From: Heyndrickxia coagulans DSM 1 = ATCC 7050
GTDB lineage: Bacteria > Bacillota > Bacilli > Bacillales > Bacillaceae_C
Direction: 5' to 3'
Assembly: GCF_000290615.1 (NCBI RefSeq)
Contig: NZ_ALAS01000224.1
Location: 1 to 34,146, forward strand
DNA: 34,146 nt
This document shows positions 25,589 through 33,152 of this stretch, piece by piece. The notes beneath the pieces were generated by a model. It searched no databases, was not told the origin of the DNA, and was given only the letters and a program-made list of their open reading frames with translations. The position numbers and the translations under genes were made by a program. The stretch's first letter is position 1, and each line of letters starts with the position of its first letter.

Positions 25589-26566
25589 ATGGATTTGGCA
25601 AGTTTTACGGAAAAAAAGGATTCGTGCGACTTCACGAAAGTGGCGGAAAATGTGTGGAAACTGGTCGTCCGTTTTCCGTTTGGCATGCGGGAGGTCAATT
25701 GCTATCTTTTTAAAGGGGAAAAAGGGTACACCATTGTGGACACAGGGGACTGCCATGAAACGGCGAAGGAAACATGGAACAAAGTGCTGGCATCGGTTTT
25801 TCCCATTGAAAAAATTGTGCTGACACATTCGCATCCCGACCATCTCGGGCTTGCGAAATGGCTGAAAGAAAAATACAGCGTGCCTGTTTTCATGTCCGAT
25901 TTAAGCTTTCAGGCCATGCAGGAAACAAAGGCCCGTTTTGCCGCTTCACATGATAAATACGAAGCGGTTTTGCAAAAACATGGCGGGCCGGCTTTGCCGA
26001 AACGGAATTTTGCTCGGGAGATCCCGAAATATGATTTTGAACCGGACGGGCTTTTTAAAAATGGCGAACAGGTCCTGCTCGGGGATGATCCTTACGAAGC
26101 GATCCGGACGCCGGGCCATGCGCCGGACCATTTTTGTTTTTACAATCGCAAAGAGCAAATACTGGTGCTCGGAGACCATGTGTTAAAAGACTTGTCCCCC
26201 ATTGTTGCCGCCTGGTCTGAAAACGACAAAAACCCGCTTGGGGATTATTTTGATTCGCTCGACCGGATTAAAGACCTCCCTGCCAAAGTGGCGCTTCCGG
26301 GGCACGGCGGGCTGATCGGCGATGTAAAGGCGCGGGCGGAAAGCATCCGGATGCGCCATGAGCACAGGCTCAAGCAAATGACCATGTCGCTTCAGGAAGG
26401 GGAGAAAACAGCGGCGCAAATCTGCCGGGATACATACGGCGATGTCGCATTAAAGCAATTTTTTGCGCCGTTTATGACAACGATTACAAGATGCCTTTAT
26501 CTGGAATCCGCCGGGAAAATTTCGAGCCGGCTGGAGAATGGTAAAATTTTATATTTTTTGCCCTGA
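25589..26566 (+). CDS. MBL-fold (metallo-beta-lactamase superfamily) hydrolase
   Basis: A 325-residue cytoplasmic hydrolase. The metal motif HSHPDHLG (HxHxDH) lies near residues 78-85, further ligands are likely at GHAPDH (near 174) and GDH (near 193), and a late GHGG near 233. A winged-helix-like C-terminal domain follows from about 255. Start ATG 25589 has AAGGAGGGG. Similar proteins are often encoded near fatty acid degradation genes and may cleave a thioester, but the substrate here is unknown. It lies upstream of an R2lox remnant and an acyl-CoA gene group. Confidence 0.88.
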   Translation: MDLASFTEKKDSCDFTKVAENVWKLVVRFPFGMREVNCYLFKGEKGYTIVDTGDCHETAKETWNKVLASVFPIEKIVLTHSHPDHLGLAKWLKEKYSVPVFMSDLSFQAMQETKARFAASHDKYEAVLQKHGGPALPKRNFAREIPKYDFEPDGLFKNGEQVLLGDDPYEAIRTPGHAPDHFCFYNRKEQILVLGDHVLKDLSPIVAAWSENDKNPLGDYFDSLDRIKDLPAKVALPGHGGLIGDVKARAESIRMRHEHRLKQMTMSLQEGEKTAAQICRDTYGDVALKQFFAPFMTTITRCLYLESAGKISSRLENGKILYFLP

Positions 26567-26574
26567 TATGCCCG

Positions 26575-26609
26575 CATCTGCTTCAGTTTAAGAAGCAGAT
26601 GATTTTTTT
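26575..26609 (+). terminator. Terminator after the MBL hydrolase
   Basis: CATCTGCTTC (26575-26584) pairs perfectly with GAAGCAGATG (26592-26601), followed by A and T7. Confidence 0.93.
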
Positions 26610-26744
26610 GCGACGAAGGAACAGGCGTGCAGCAGGCAAACCGAAACCGGATGCGCGGATTTGCGTATCGGCAAGGCTTTAGGCGGGCGATAAATATAGG
26701 GCAAGCGGCAAACCGGGCTGACGTTTTCCCTACATATATAGGAA

Positions 26745-27404
26745 TTGGCCTTGGAAGGTTCGGAATATATAATCAGTTGTGAAAGCTATCTGCACGATGA
26801 AGCCAAACATACGGAAATGTTTTCGCGATGGCAGCAGGCTGTGGGCGTCGGCGATCTTGATTTATCGGCTTACCATAACGACAGTTACAAGCGGATTTTT
26901 TACGAAGCGCTGCCCGAAGCAATGGAACGCCTCTATACAGACGATTCGCCTGAAGCGGTCATCCGTGCGGCGGCGGTTTACAATATGATTGTGGAAGGGG
27001 TGCTTGCGGAATCCGGTTATTATTCGTTCAGGCAGATTTATAAAAAAGCCGGCTTGTTCCCGGGCATTTTACAGGGCATAGATTATTTAAATATGGATGA
27101 AGGCAGGCATATCCAGTTTGGCATTTATACGATACAGCGGCTTGTGGTCGGAAATGAGGAAAGGTTTAAATTGTTCCATGACTATATGGATGAGTTGTGG
27201 GCGCACGCTTACGGCGTTGTCGAATACCTTGTCGGACTGGCGGTTTTACAAAGAGAACAGTCAAATGTTGAATCGCGGATTGTATTCGAGCCGGATATGA
27301 TGCGGCAATACGCTGTTAAACAGTTTCATATTCGGAAAAGCAAGATCGACCGGGCCAGAAAATATAAGAACCTTTCCGAATTGGAAGCGGCTGCAGGCCC
27401 CTAA
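26745..27404 (+). pseudogene. N-terminally truncated R2-like ligand-binding oxidase (R2lox)
   Basis: R2lox proteins are ferritin-like Mn/Fe oxidases of about 300 residues. Here 219 codons start at a poor TTG with an in-frame stop just upstream. The fold from helix 2 onward is intact: HDEAKHTEMFSRWQQAVG, VYNMIVEGVLAESGYY and NMDEGRHIQFGIYTIQRL provide the second Glu/His, third Glu, and last Glu/His metal ligands and the cross-link Tyr. About 80-90 N-terminal residues are gone, including the first metal Glu and the Val of the Tyr-Val cross-link. No trace of them was found in 26610-26744. Probably a dead gene; a functional short form is unlikely. Confidence 0.8.
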
Positions 27405-27531
27405 ACCAGGGAAGAATCCGGGCCCGGGATCTAGCGGGACGGGCAAAGTAAGTTTCCGGTAAAACGGCATGGGTGTGGAAAAACGGCGGCAGCTGCGAAA
27501 CACCTGTGAAAATGTCTTCTTTCCCGCTTTT

Positions 27532-27545
27532 CCGGCACGTGCCGG
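27532..27545. repeat. Perfect 14-bp palindrome
   Basis: CCGGCACGTGCCGG lies between the R2lox remnant and the macro-domain gene (convergent ends). CCGGGCCCGG at 27419-27428 is another palindrome in the same gap. They may be transcript-end hairpins or protein sites; neither has a T tract on the expected side. Confidence 0.5.
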
Positions 27546-27590
27546 CCCGGGCAAAAAAAGCTGGCATGCTGGTAAAAGCAATTGATTGAC

Positions 27591-28157
27591 TCAATTCACC
27601 AGGATCGCCACAGTTTTGCCGGATTTTTCGCCATTATGTGAAATTCTTTCCCATTCTGTTGCTGCTTTTTCATACGCTTGTTTTGTCCGTTCGTCAAAGC
27701 AAACCATCCAAACTTCCTGGACGGAGCCGGAAGTTTCAAGGAATGTGCAAATGGTGCGGACAGCGATCCGGGCAGCCGCATCCACCGGGTAATGGTAAAC
27801 GCCGGTGCTGATGGAAGGAAAGGCAACCGTCCGCAGCCCTTTCGATTCAGCGAGGCGCAGGCTGTTTTGGTAACTGTTTTCCAATAATTCGGCTTCATGA
27901 TGACCGCCTCCCTGCCAGACGGGGCCGGGCGTATGAATGACGTATTTTGCCGGGAGCCGGTATCCTTTCGTTATCTTTGCTTCGCCGGTCGGGCATCCGT
28001 TCAATTTCCGGCATTCCTCCAGGAGCCCGGGCCCTGCTGCCTTGTGGATGGCCCCGTCCACGCCGCCGCCGCCAAGCAGTGTTGTATTCGCCGCATTCAC
28101 GATGGCGTCCGTTTTGGCTTTTGTAATATCACCAAGCACGATTTTAAAAGACTTCAT
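27591..28157 (-). CDS. Macro-domain protein (O-acetyl-ADP-ribose deacetylase type)
   Basis: A 188-residue ADP-ribose-binding protein of the MacroD/YmdB group, predicted to hydrolyse O-acetyl-ADP-ribose or remove ADP-ribose from proteins. Seen: KIVLGDITKAKTDAIVNAAN, catalytic loop LLGGGGVDGAIHKAAGP near residues 28-44, YVIHTPGPVW and the phosphate loop AFPSISTGVYHYP. Three ATGs lie close together (28166, 28163, 28157); GGAG at 28170-28167 best serves the one at 28157. Transcribed away from sspH and convergent with the R2lox remnant. The target is unknown. Confidence 0.93.
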   Translation of the reverse strand: MKSFKIVLGDITKAKTDAIVNAANTTLLGGGGVDGAIHKAAGPGLLEECRKLNGCPTGEAKITKGYRLPAKYVIHTPGPVWQGGGHHEAELLENSYQNSLRLAESKGLRTVAFPSISTGVYHYPVDAAARIAVRTICTFLETSGSVQEVWMVCFDERTKQAYEKAATEWERISHNGEKSGKTVAILVN

Positions 28158-28224
28158 CCCCATCATCTCCGTTTCTGTTCTTTGTTTTATTTTAGCACAG
28201 GAAGAGGCGGATGTTTAAATGCCG

Positions 28225-28254
28225 GTATAGTTTCATACCCCCCTATCCATACTT
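28225..28254 (+). promoter_or_regulatory. Candidate sigma-G (forespore) promoter for sspH
   Basis: GTATA (28225-28229) and CATACTT (28248-28254), with 18 bp between, resemble the sigma-G consensus (GHATR and CATNNTA). No sigma-A promoter is seen. It fits the forespore expression of this spore protein family. Confidence 0.5.
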
Positions 28255-28283
28255 TAATTATAAAAAGAAACGGAGGTTTTGAT

Positions 28284-28463
28284 ATGGATGCAAGACGTGC
28301 GCAGGAAATTATGAACGTGCCGGAAATGGTGACGGTCACCTTGAACGGGGAAAGGATTTACATCGAGCACGTTGACCGGCAGGAAGAAACGGCAACGGTG
28401 CATACCCTTGACCATCCGGATAAAAAAATGAGCGTTCCCGTCAACTTTTTGCTGGAACATTAA
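28284..28463 (+). CDS. sspH: Small acid-soluble spore protein, H type
   Basis: A 59-residue protein matching the SspH family in length and pattern: MDARRAQEIMNVPEMVTVTL, NGERIYIEHVD, then TATVHTLDHPDKKMSVPV. These minor spore proteins are made in the forespore and lost on germination; their exact role is unclear. CGGAGG at 28271-28276 precedes the ATG. It has its own putative forespore promoter and a strong terminator. Its presence shows that the organism forms, or recently formed, endospores. Confidence 0.92.
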   Translation: MDARRAQEIMNVPEMVTVTLNGERIYIEHVDRQEETATVHTLDHPDKKMSVPVNFLLEH

Positions 28464-28486
28464 AACCGCTTTTGAGCGGTTTTTTT
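28462..28486 (+). terminator. Terminator of sspH
   Basis: AAAACCGCT (28462-28470), loop TTTG, AGCGGTTTT (28475-28483), with the T run continuing to 28486. Confidence 0.93.
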
Positions 28487-28489
28487 CGG

Positions 28490-28518
28490 TTGACAGCGAA
28501 AATACAAACATTTAGAAT
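28490..28518 (+). promoter_or_regulatory. Sigma-A promoter of the acyl-CoA degradation genes
   Basis: TTGACA (28490-28495), 17-bp spacer, TAGAAT (28513-28518): a near-consensus promoter 42 bp before the SDR gene. Confidence 0.85.
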
Positions 28519-28560
28519 TTTAGATATGAACGGATTTTCACGGGAGAGGGGTTTGGCCAA

Positions 28561-29316
28561 ATGAATCTGGAAAACAGCACAGCCATTGTAACCGGCGGGG
28601 CATCAGGACTCGGGGAAGCAACGGTGAGAAAATTGGTGGAAAGCGGCGCGGAGGCGGTTGTTTTTGACCTTCAGCAGGAAAAAGGGGCAAAATTGGAGCA
28701 GGAACTAAAAGGCCGTGTCCGCTTTTTCCAAACGGATGTAACCGACGAGAAAAGTGTCCAATATGCCCTGGAACAAATTGAAAGCGTTAACATTCTGGTG
28801 AATTGTGCCGGCATCGGAGCGGCGAAAAAAACATACGGCAAAAGCGGCGCCCATGATCTTGCCTCTTTCCGGAAAGTGATTGAGGTGAACCTGATTGGCA
28901 CTTTTAATGTGATCCGGCTTGCCGCTGAAAAAATGGCACAGAACAGCCCGAACGAGGAAGGGGAAAGAGGGCTGATCATTAATACAGCCTCGGTTGCCGC
29001 TTTTGAAGGGCAGATCGGGCAGGCGGCGTACAGCGCGTCAAAAGGCGGCATTGTCGGGATGACACTTCCGGTTGCCAGGGATCTTGCCGGGCTTGGCATC
29101 CGTGTTGTCACGATTGCACCGGGTGTATTTGAAACGCCGCTTTTTGCTTCTTTGCCGGAAAAAGCAAGGGATGCGCTTGGCAAAATGACGCCGTTTCCTC
29201 CCCGTCTCGGACGGCCGGCGGAGTATGCGCAGCTTGTCCAAAGCATTGTCCTGAACCCGATGCTGAACGGGGAAACGATCCGCCTTGACGGTGCGATCCG
29301 GATGCAGCCGAAGTAA
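28561..29316 (+). CDS. SDR family 3-hydroxyacyl-CoA dehydrogenase (type II / 3-hydroxy-2-methylbutyryl-CoA dehydrogenase-like)
   Basis: A 251-residue NAD-dependent short-chain dehydrogenase. The cofactor loop [10 protein letters not shown] lies at residues 11-20, NCAGIG near 81-86, catalytic Ser in NTASVAA and the YSASKGG Tyr/Lys pair near residue 158. The long insertion and the ending [21 protein letters not shown] match the type II 3-hydroxyacyl-CoA dehydrogenase (HSD17B10-like) group, which oxidises 3-hydroxyacyl-CoA in fatty acid and isoleucine breakdown. The downstream thiolase and acyl-CoA ligase support this. Chain-length preference cannot be read. Confidence 0.88.
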   Translation: MNLENSTAIVTGGASGLGEATVRKLVESGAEAVVFDLQQEKGAKLEQELKGRVRFFQTDVTDEKSVQYALEQIESVNILVNCAGIGAAKKTYGKSGAHDLASFRKVIEVNLIGTFNVIRLAAEKMAQNSPNEEGERGLIINTASVAAFEGQIGQAAYSASKGGIVGMTLPVARDLAGLGIRVVTIAPGVFETPLFASLPEKARDALGKMTPFPPRLGRPAEYAQLVQSIVLNPMLNGETIRLDGAIRMQPK

Positions 29317-29341
29317 TGGGTGTGAGCTGGCGCTGGAAAAA

Positions 29342-29395
29342 TCCGCCGGTAGGCAGATGCGGGAAACATATCTGAAACCGCACGTGCCCGGCGGA
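29342..29395. repeat. Inverted repeat between the SDR and thiolase genes
   Basis: TCCGCCGG (29342-29349) pairs with CCGGCGGA (29388-29395). It lies within the 249-bp gap between the SDR stop and the thiolase start and might weaken read-through. Confidence 0.4.
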
Positions 29396-29565
29396 TTGGA
29401 CGTTTGCTTAACGTGCCGATAAATAAGATTTTCAAAGCATTCGTCCGGGCCGGGCACCATTTTTCAAAAAGGCCCGTGCAAATGCGGGTTTACAAACGGA
29501 ATCGCAGGTTTGGAAAACGCAGGGTGTAAGCGGAGTGGAAAATTTTTATGGTGAGGGGAATTCGG

Positions 29566-30717
29566 ATGCGGGAAGCGGTCATTGTAGAAGCGGTTCGGAC
29601 ACCCGTTGGAAAGCGGAACGGATTATTAAGCGGGATCCGGGCGGAAGAACTGGCGGCGAAAGTTTTGCAGGAAGTGGTTAAACGAACGGGGATATCCCCG
29701 GATTTGGTGGAAGATGTGATCATGGGCTGCGTTTCCCAGGTCGGGGAACAGGCGTCTGATATTGCGCGGCAGGCAGCGCTGATCGCCGGATTTCCGATTG
29801 AAGTGCCCGGTGTTACTATTGACCGCCAGTGCGGATCCAGCCAGCAGGCGGTGCATTTTGCAGCCCAGGCGGTTCTTTCCGGCGATATGGATGTGGTGAT
29901 TGCAGGCGGGGTTGAGAGCATGTCACGCGTTCCGATCGGGTCCAACAGGAGCGGCGTACAATTTAGCAAGGTACTCACAGCAAAATACAACATGATCCAT
30001 CAAGGGCTGTCCGCGGATTTGATTGCGGAAAAGTGGGGCATCAGCCGTGAAAAGATGGACCATTATGCGTTGGAAAGCCATAGGCGTGCATTGCAAGCGC
30101 AAAAAGAAGGGCGTTTTGACAGGGAGATCATGCCGGTTGAAGCGGAACAGCCGGATGGCATAGCCGTATCGGTTGTGAAAGACGAAGGCCCGCGTGCAGA
30201 TACATCGGTTCAAAAATTGGCCGCGCTGAAACCGGCTTTTCAGGAAGACGGGCGTATCACGGCAGGCAATGCGAGCCAGATTAGCGACGGGGCAGCTGCC
30301 GTTTTAATCATGTCCCGCACAAAAGCAGAGTCACTCGGCCTGAAGCCGCGATTCCGTATTCTCGCCCGGGCCGTTGTCGGGTCCGATCCGACACTGATGC
30401 TGACGGGGGTGATCCCGGCTACGGAAAAAGTGCTGCACCAGGCGGGCCTTTCGATTGATGATATAGATGTATTTGAAGTGAACGAGGCATTTGCTTCCGT
30501 ACCGCTTGCCTGGCTTTTAGAAACCGGCGCCAGTCCGGAAAAACTGAACCCGAACGGCGGTGCGATTGCGCTTGGCCATCCGCTTGGCGCAAGCGGGGCG
30601 CGGCTTATGACAACGATGGTGCACGAACTGGAACGAACAAACGATCGTTACGGCTTGCAAACCATGTGCGAAGGTTATGGGATGGCAAACGCGACGATTA
30701 TTGAGCGATTGGATTAA
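29566..30717 (+). CDS. Acetyl-CoA acyltransferase (thiolase)
   Basis: A 383-residue degradative thiolase that splits 3-ketoacyl-CoA with CoA, releasing acetyl-CoA (or propionyl-CoA). Active-site Cys in DRQCGSSQQAVHFAAQ (near residue 88), the VFEVNEAFA stretch, GGAIALGHPLGASGAR with the catalytic His, and the C-terminal MCEGYGMANATIIE replacing the common CxGxGxG Cys motif. ATG 29566 (MREAVIVEAVRTPVGKR) has GTGAGGGG at 29551-29558; an ATG at 29548 would add six unusual residues. Note that MCEGYGMA keeps the Cys at the usual second position. Confidence 0.92.
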   Translation: MREAVIVEAVRTPVGKRNGLLSGIRAEELAAKVLQEVVKRTGISPDLVEDVIMGCVSQVGEQASDIARQAALIAGFPIEVPGVTIDRQCGSSQQAVHFAAQAVLSGDMDVVIAGGVESMSRVPIGSNRSGVQFSKVLTAKYNMIHQGLSADLIAEKWGISREKMDHYALESHRRALQAQKEGRFDREIMPVEAEQPDGIAVSVVKDEGPRADTSVQKLAALKPAFQEDGRITAGNASQISDGAAAVLIMSRTKAESLGLKPRFRILARAVVGSDPTLMLTGVIPATEKVLHQAGLSIDDIDVFEVNEAFASVPLAWLLETGASPEKLNPNGGAIALGHPLGASGARLMTTMVHELERTNDRYGLQTMCEGYGMANATIIERLD

Positions 30718-30730
30718 AAACATGTTGTCT

Positions 30731-30800
30731 CCGGCTGCAGGCAGGAAAGGACCGCCGCAGCCGGCGCTTTACTGCGGCAAACGGAAAAACCGGGTTTTTC
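30731..30800. repeat. Two inverted repeats before the acyl-CoA ligase gene
   Basis: CCGGCTGC (30731-30738) pairs with GCAGCCGG (30757-30764). GAAAAACC-g-GGTTTTTC (30784-30800) is a 17-bp palindrome with a single central base, immediately before the AGGAGG ribosome site. The second could be an operator or simply a structured ribosome-site region. Confidence 0.5.
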
Positions 30801-30817
30801 GAACAGGAGGAGTAAAA

Positions 30818-32326
30818 ATGTTTGTAGGGCAACAGCTTAAATGGCATGCCATTCATCAACCGGACCATATCATCACGTCTTACCGGGGAAAGAAAACGAC
30901 TTATGCCCAATTTTACCGGCAGTCGGTAAATGTCGCCGCTTTTTTCCAAAAAAAGGGATACAACAAAGGGGACATGATTGCCCTTTTTCTCCATAATTCC
31001 GATGCGCTGCTCATTGCCTATTATGCCTGCCAACTGGGTGGTTTTACAGCCATGCCTGTCAATACAAAATTGGCGCCGCCCGAAGTGCAGTATATTTTTC
31101 AGCACTCAGAAGCAAAAGCCCTCATCTATGATTCCCACTTGCTTCATATACTGCATGAAATTCCGCGCGAGTTCCATCAGTTCCAAGACCGCCTGGTGGT
31201 TGGCGGGGAAGACACATTCCGGGCTGTTGCCGGAGAAAATACTGATGCTTTTATGACTCCCCAAATAGAGGCAGATGATACTGCTGTCGTTTTTTATACA
31301 TCCGGCACAACCGGCAGGCCAAAAGGCGTCATGCTGTCTGCCGCAAATGTCCGGGCAGCGGCGCAAATCTGGTCTGAGGCAATGGATTTAAGCAGGGAAG
31401 ACCGCGTGCATATTGTAACTCCGTTATTCCATTGCGCGGCATGCCATGTCTTTAGCATTCCATCCATCTACCGTGGCGGCACCATGATCATAGAAGAACA
31501 ATTTTCCCCTGAGAAAACGCTTGAAACAATGGAAAAAGAAAAAGTTACTGTTTTCTTCGGGGTGCCGGCAATGTACAGTATCCTTCTCAATACGCCGAAA
31601 ATGGCTCAAGTTGACCTTTCTTATTTGCGATTGTTCTGTTATGGCGCGTCTCCGATGCCGTATGAACGTGTGCGCCAGTTAAAAACGCGTTTTCCGAAAG
31701 TAAAAGTGCAAAATTTATACGGGCAGACCGAAAATGCACCGGCCGCTTCAACATTAACTGACCGTTTTGCTTTGGAAAAGGCCGGTTCGGTTGGCAAAGC
31801 ATTGCCGCAAACGGAAATTCAAGTGGTAGATGCGGGCGGTTCACCTGTTCCCGCCGGGGAAGTAGGCGAAATCATTGTTAAAGGGCCGCAAGTCATGAAA
31901 GGATATTTGAAAAATGAAGAAGAAACGCGGAGGGTATTGCAAAACGGCTGGCTTTATAGCGGGGATTTGGGCCGTTTCGATGAAGCCGGTTTTCTCTATT
32001 TAGTTGACCGTAAAAAAGATATGTTAATCCGCGGGGGAGAAAATGTTTATCCGGTGGAAGTGGAGGAAGTGCTATATGAAATGCCGGAAATTTTGGAAGC
32101 GGCAGTGGTCGGCATTCCGCATGAAATATACGGGGAAGTGCCAAAAGCCTATATTGTCGTAAAAAAAGGCGAAACACTGACAGAAGAAAAAGTGCTCGCC
32201 CATTGTTCGGGGAAACTTGCAAAATATAAATGGCCGGCCGAAATGGAATTTTTACAAGCACTTCCACGAAATGCGAGCGGAAAAGTTTTAAAACACGTTT
32301 TGCGAAAACAAATCTCCGGGGTATAA
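30818..32326 (+). CDS. Acyl-CoA synthetase / AMP-dependent acid-CoA ligase
   Basis: A 502-residue ANL-superfamily ligase that activates a carboxylic acid, probably a fatty acid, with ATP and CoA. Seen: the P-loop YTSGTTGRPKGVMLS near residue 163, LFHCAACHVF, the YGQTENAPA motif near 305, GDLGRFDEAGFLYLVDRKKD with the conserved Asp and Arg, IRGGENVYPVEVEE, and the C-terminal catalytic Lys in PRNASGKVLKHVL. ATG 30818 has AGGAGG at 30806-30811. It ends the acyl-CoA degradation group. Substrate chain is not determinable. Confidence 0.92.
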   Translation: MFVGQQLKWHAIHQPDHIITSYRGKKTTYAQFYRQSVNVAAFFQKKGYNKGDMIALFLHNSDALLIAYYACQLGGFTAMPVNTKLAPPEVQYIFQHSEAKALIYDSHLLHILHEIPREFHQFQDRLVVGGEDTFRAVAGENTDAFMTPQIEADDTAVVFYTSGTTGRPKGVMLSAANVRAAAQIWSEAMDLSREDRVHIVTPLFHCAACHVFSIPSIYRGGTMIIEEQFSPEKTLETMEKEKVTVFFGVPAMYSILLNTPKMAQVDLSYLRLFCYGASPMPYERVRQLKTRFPKVKVQNLYGQTENAPAASTLTDRFALEKAGSVGKALPQTEIQVVDAGGSPVPAGEVGEIIVKGPQVMKGYLKNEEETRRVLQNGWLYSGDLGRFDEAGFLYLVDRKKDMLIRGGENVYPVEVEEVLYEMPEILEAAVVGIPHEIYGEVPKAYIVVKKGETLTEEKVLAHCSGKLAKYKWPAEMEFLQALPRNASGKVLKHVLRKQISGV

Positions 32327-32398
32327 GGCAAACAGTACGGCAGCAAAAAATCCTCATTTTGAGAAAAGGCGCCCATGCCGTTTGGGAAAAGCGGAATG

Positions 32399-32422
32399 CT
32401 GGCAATTCGCCGGTATTTTTTT
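32399..32422 (+). terminator. Terminator after the acyl-CoA ligase
   Basis: CTGGC (32399-32403), loop AATTC, GCCGG (32409-32413), TA and T7 (32416-32422). Short stem but a good T tract. Confidence 0.65.
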
Positions 32423-32431
32423 GCGTAATTT

Positions 32432-32461
32432 GTTTCAATAACACTATGTGCTAAAAGATAA
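32432..32461 (+). other. Ter-like replication arrest site 1 (candidate)
   Basis: CTATGTGCTAAAA at 32444-32456 matches the B-site half of the B. subtilis Ter consensus (CTATGTACYAAAT) at 11 of 13 positions. The upstream A-site half is only partly conserved (AATAA at 32437-32441). It lies 268 bp before the rtp start codon. Orientation: A half left, B half right. Confidence 0.6.
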
Positions 32462-32591
32462 ATAAATTTTTCATTTCAACCAATTGTTTAAATGTTCACC
32501 ATTCTATTGCCAGCTGTAAAAAAATAGCCGGATACGCGGATGGATATAAAACGCATTTCCATTTTATAGAAAATGAAAGTGTTTTGGGACA

Positions 32592-32621
32592 AATCAAAAT
32601 ACACAGTGTGCTAAAAACACA
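32592..32621 (+). other. Ter-like replication arrest site 2 (candidate)
   Basis: CAGTGTGCTAAAA at 32604-32616 shares TGTGCTAAAA and the first C with site 1, in the same orientation, 160 bp downstream. It is a weaker match to the B. subtilis consensus (9 of 13). Confidence 0.5.
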
Positions 32622-32646
32622 ATAAAACAAAAAACCTGCAATTAAA

Positions 32647-32701
32647 ATAACATACGTTCGAGCGTTATTTTTTGTGTGCTGCCGGCACATTTTACTATAA
32701 T
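32647..32701 (+). promoter_or_regulatory. rtp promoter with LexA-box-like sequence
   Basis: TATAAT at 32696-32701 is the -10; the -35 (TTGTGT, 32672-32677, 18-bp spacer) is weak. ATAACATACGTTCG at 32647-32660 matches the Bacillus LexA box CGAAC-N4-GTTCG at 12 of 14 positions, counting the four free ones. It lies inside an 8-bp inverted repeat, AAAATAAC (32644-32651) and GTTATTTT (32664-32671). Autorepression by RTP is also expected in this family. Confidence 0.45.
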
Positions 32702-32723
32702 GGAAGAAAAAGGGGTGAGCAGC

Positions 32724-33101
32724 ATGGCGGAAAAGCGGCAAAGGGAGAGTACCGGCTTTTTAATCAAACAGCGCGCCTTTTTGAAACTTTATATGATCAC
32801 CAATATTGAAAACGGGCGCTGGTACGGGCTGCAGCTTTTGGATGAACTGAAAAAAGAATTTAAGCCGCTCGGTTTCGAACCGCAGCATTCCGAAATCTAC
32901 CGGGCGCTTCATGAACTGGAAGATGAGGAGCAAATTTTAACCAAAATAAAAGTAAAACCGGACGGAGCAAAAAGAAAAGAGGTTGTTGTATACAAAATTA
33001 AAGACATGGAAAAAGCAAAAGCGTACAAAAAACTTGTCAAGGCTGATTTGGAACGGTGCGAGCAGCTTTTGCAAAAAGCGCTCCGGGATAATTTTTCATA
33101 A
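32724..33101 (+). CDS. rtp: Replication terminator protein (RTP)
   Basis: A 125-residue winged-helix DNA-binding protein that as dimers binds Ter sites and halts replication forks in one direction. It is recognised by RESTGFLIKQRAFLKLYMIT at the N-terminus, WYGLQLLDELKKEFKPLGFE, PQHSEIYRALHELEDE (recognition-helix region), KIKVKPDGAKRKEVVVYKIKD (wing) and a long C-terminal helix AKAYKKLVKADLERCEQLLQ that forms the dimer. Nearly every block follows the B. subtilis RTP order and spacing. ATG 32724 has AGGGGTGA at 32711-32718. A PadR-like regulator has a related fold, but the STGFLIKQRAFLKLYMIT block is specific to RTP. Two Ter-like sequences lie upstream. Confidence 0.93.
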   Translation: MAEKRQRESTGFLIKQRAFLKLYMITNIENGRWYGLQLLDELKKEFKPLGFEPQHSEIYRALHELEDEEQILTKIKVKPDGAKRKEVVVYKIKDMEKAKAYKKLVKADLERCEQLLQKALRDNFS

Positions 33102-33127
33102 AAAAAGCCGGGTGTTCCGGCTTTTTT
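33101..33127. terminator. Bidirectional terminator between rtp and the HAD gene
   Basis: AAAAAAGCCGG (33101-33111) pairs with CCGGCTTTTTT (33117-33127), giving T runs on both strands between convergent genes. It begins at the last base of the rtp stop codon. Confidence 0.93.
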
Positions 33128-33152
33128 AATTCACTGTTAAAACGGACGCCCC

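Noticed and set aside
26760-26790. GAATATATAATC as a dif recombination site near the terminus
   Set aside because: It is coding sequence of the R2lox remnant (EYIIS) and does not match the two-arm Firmicutes dif pattern.
32724-33101. PadR-family regulator as an alternative for the rtp gene
   Set aside because: The fold is related, but the STGFLIKQRAFLKLYMIT block and the overall order and length are those of RTP.
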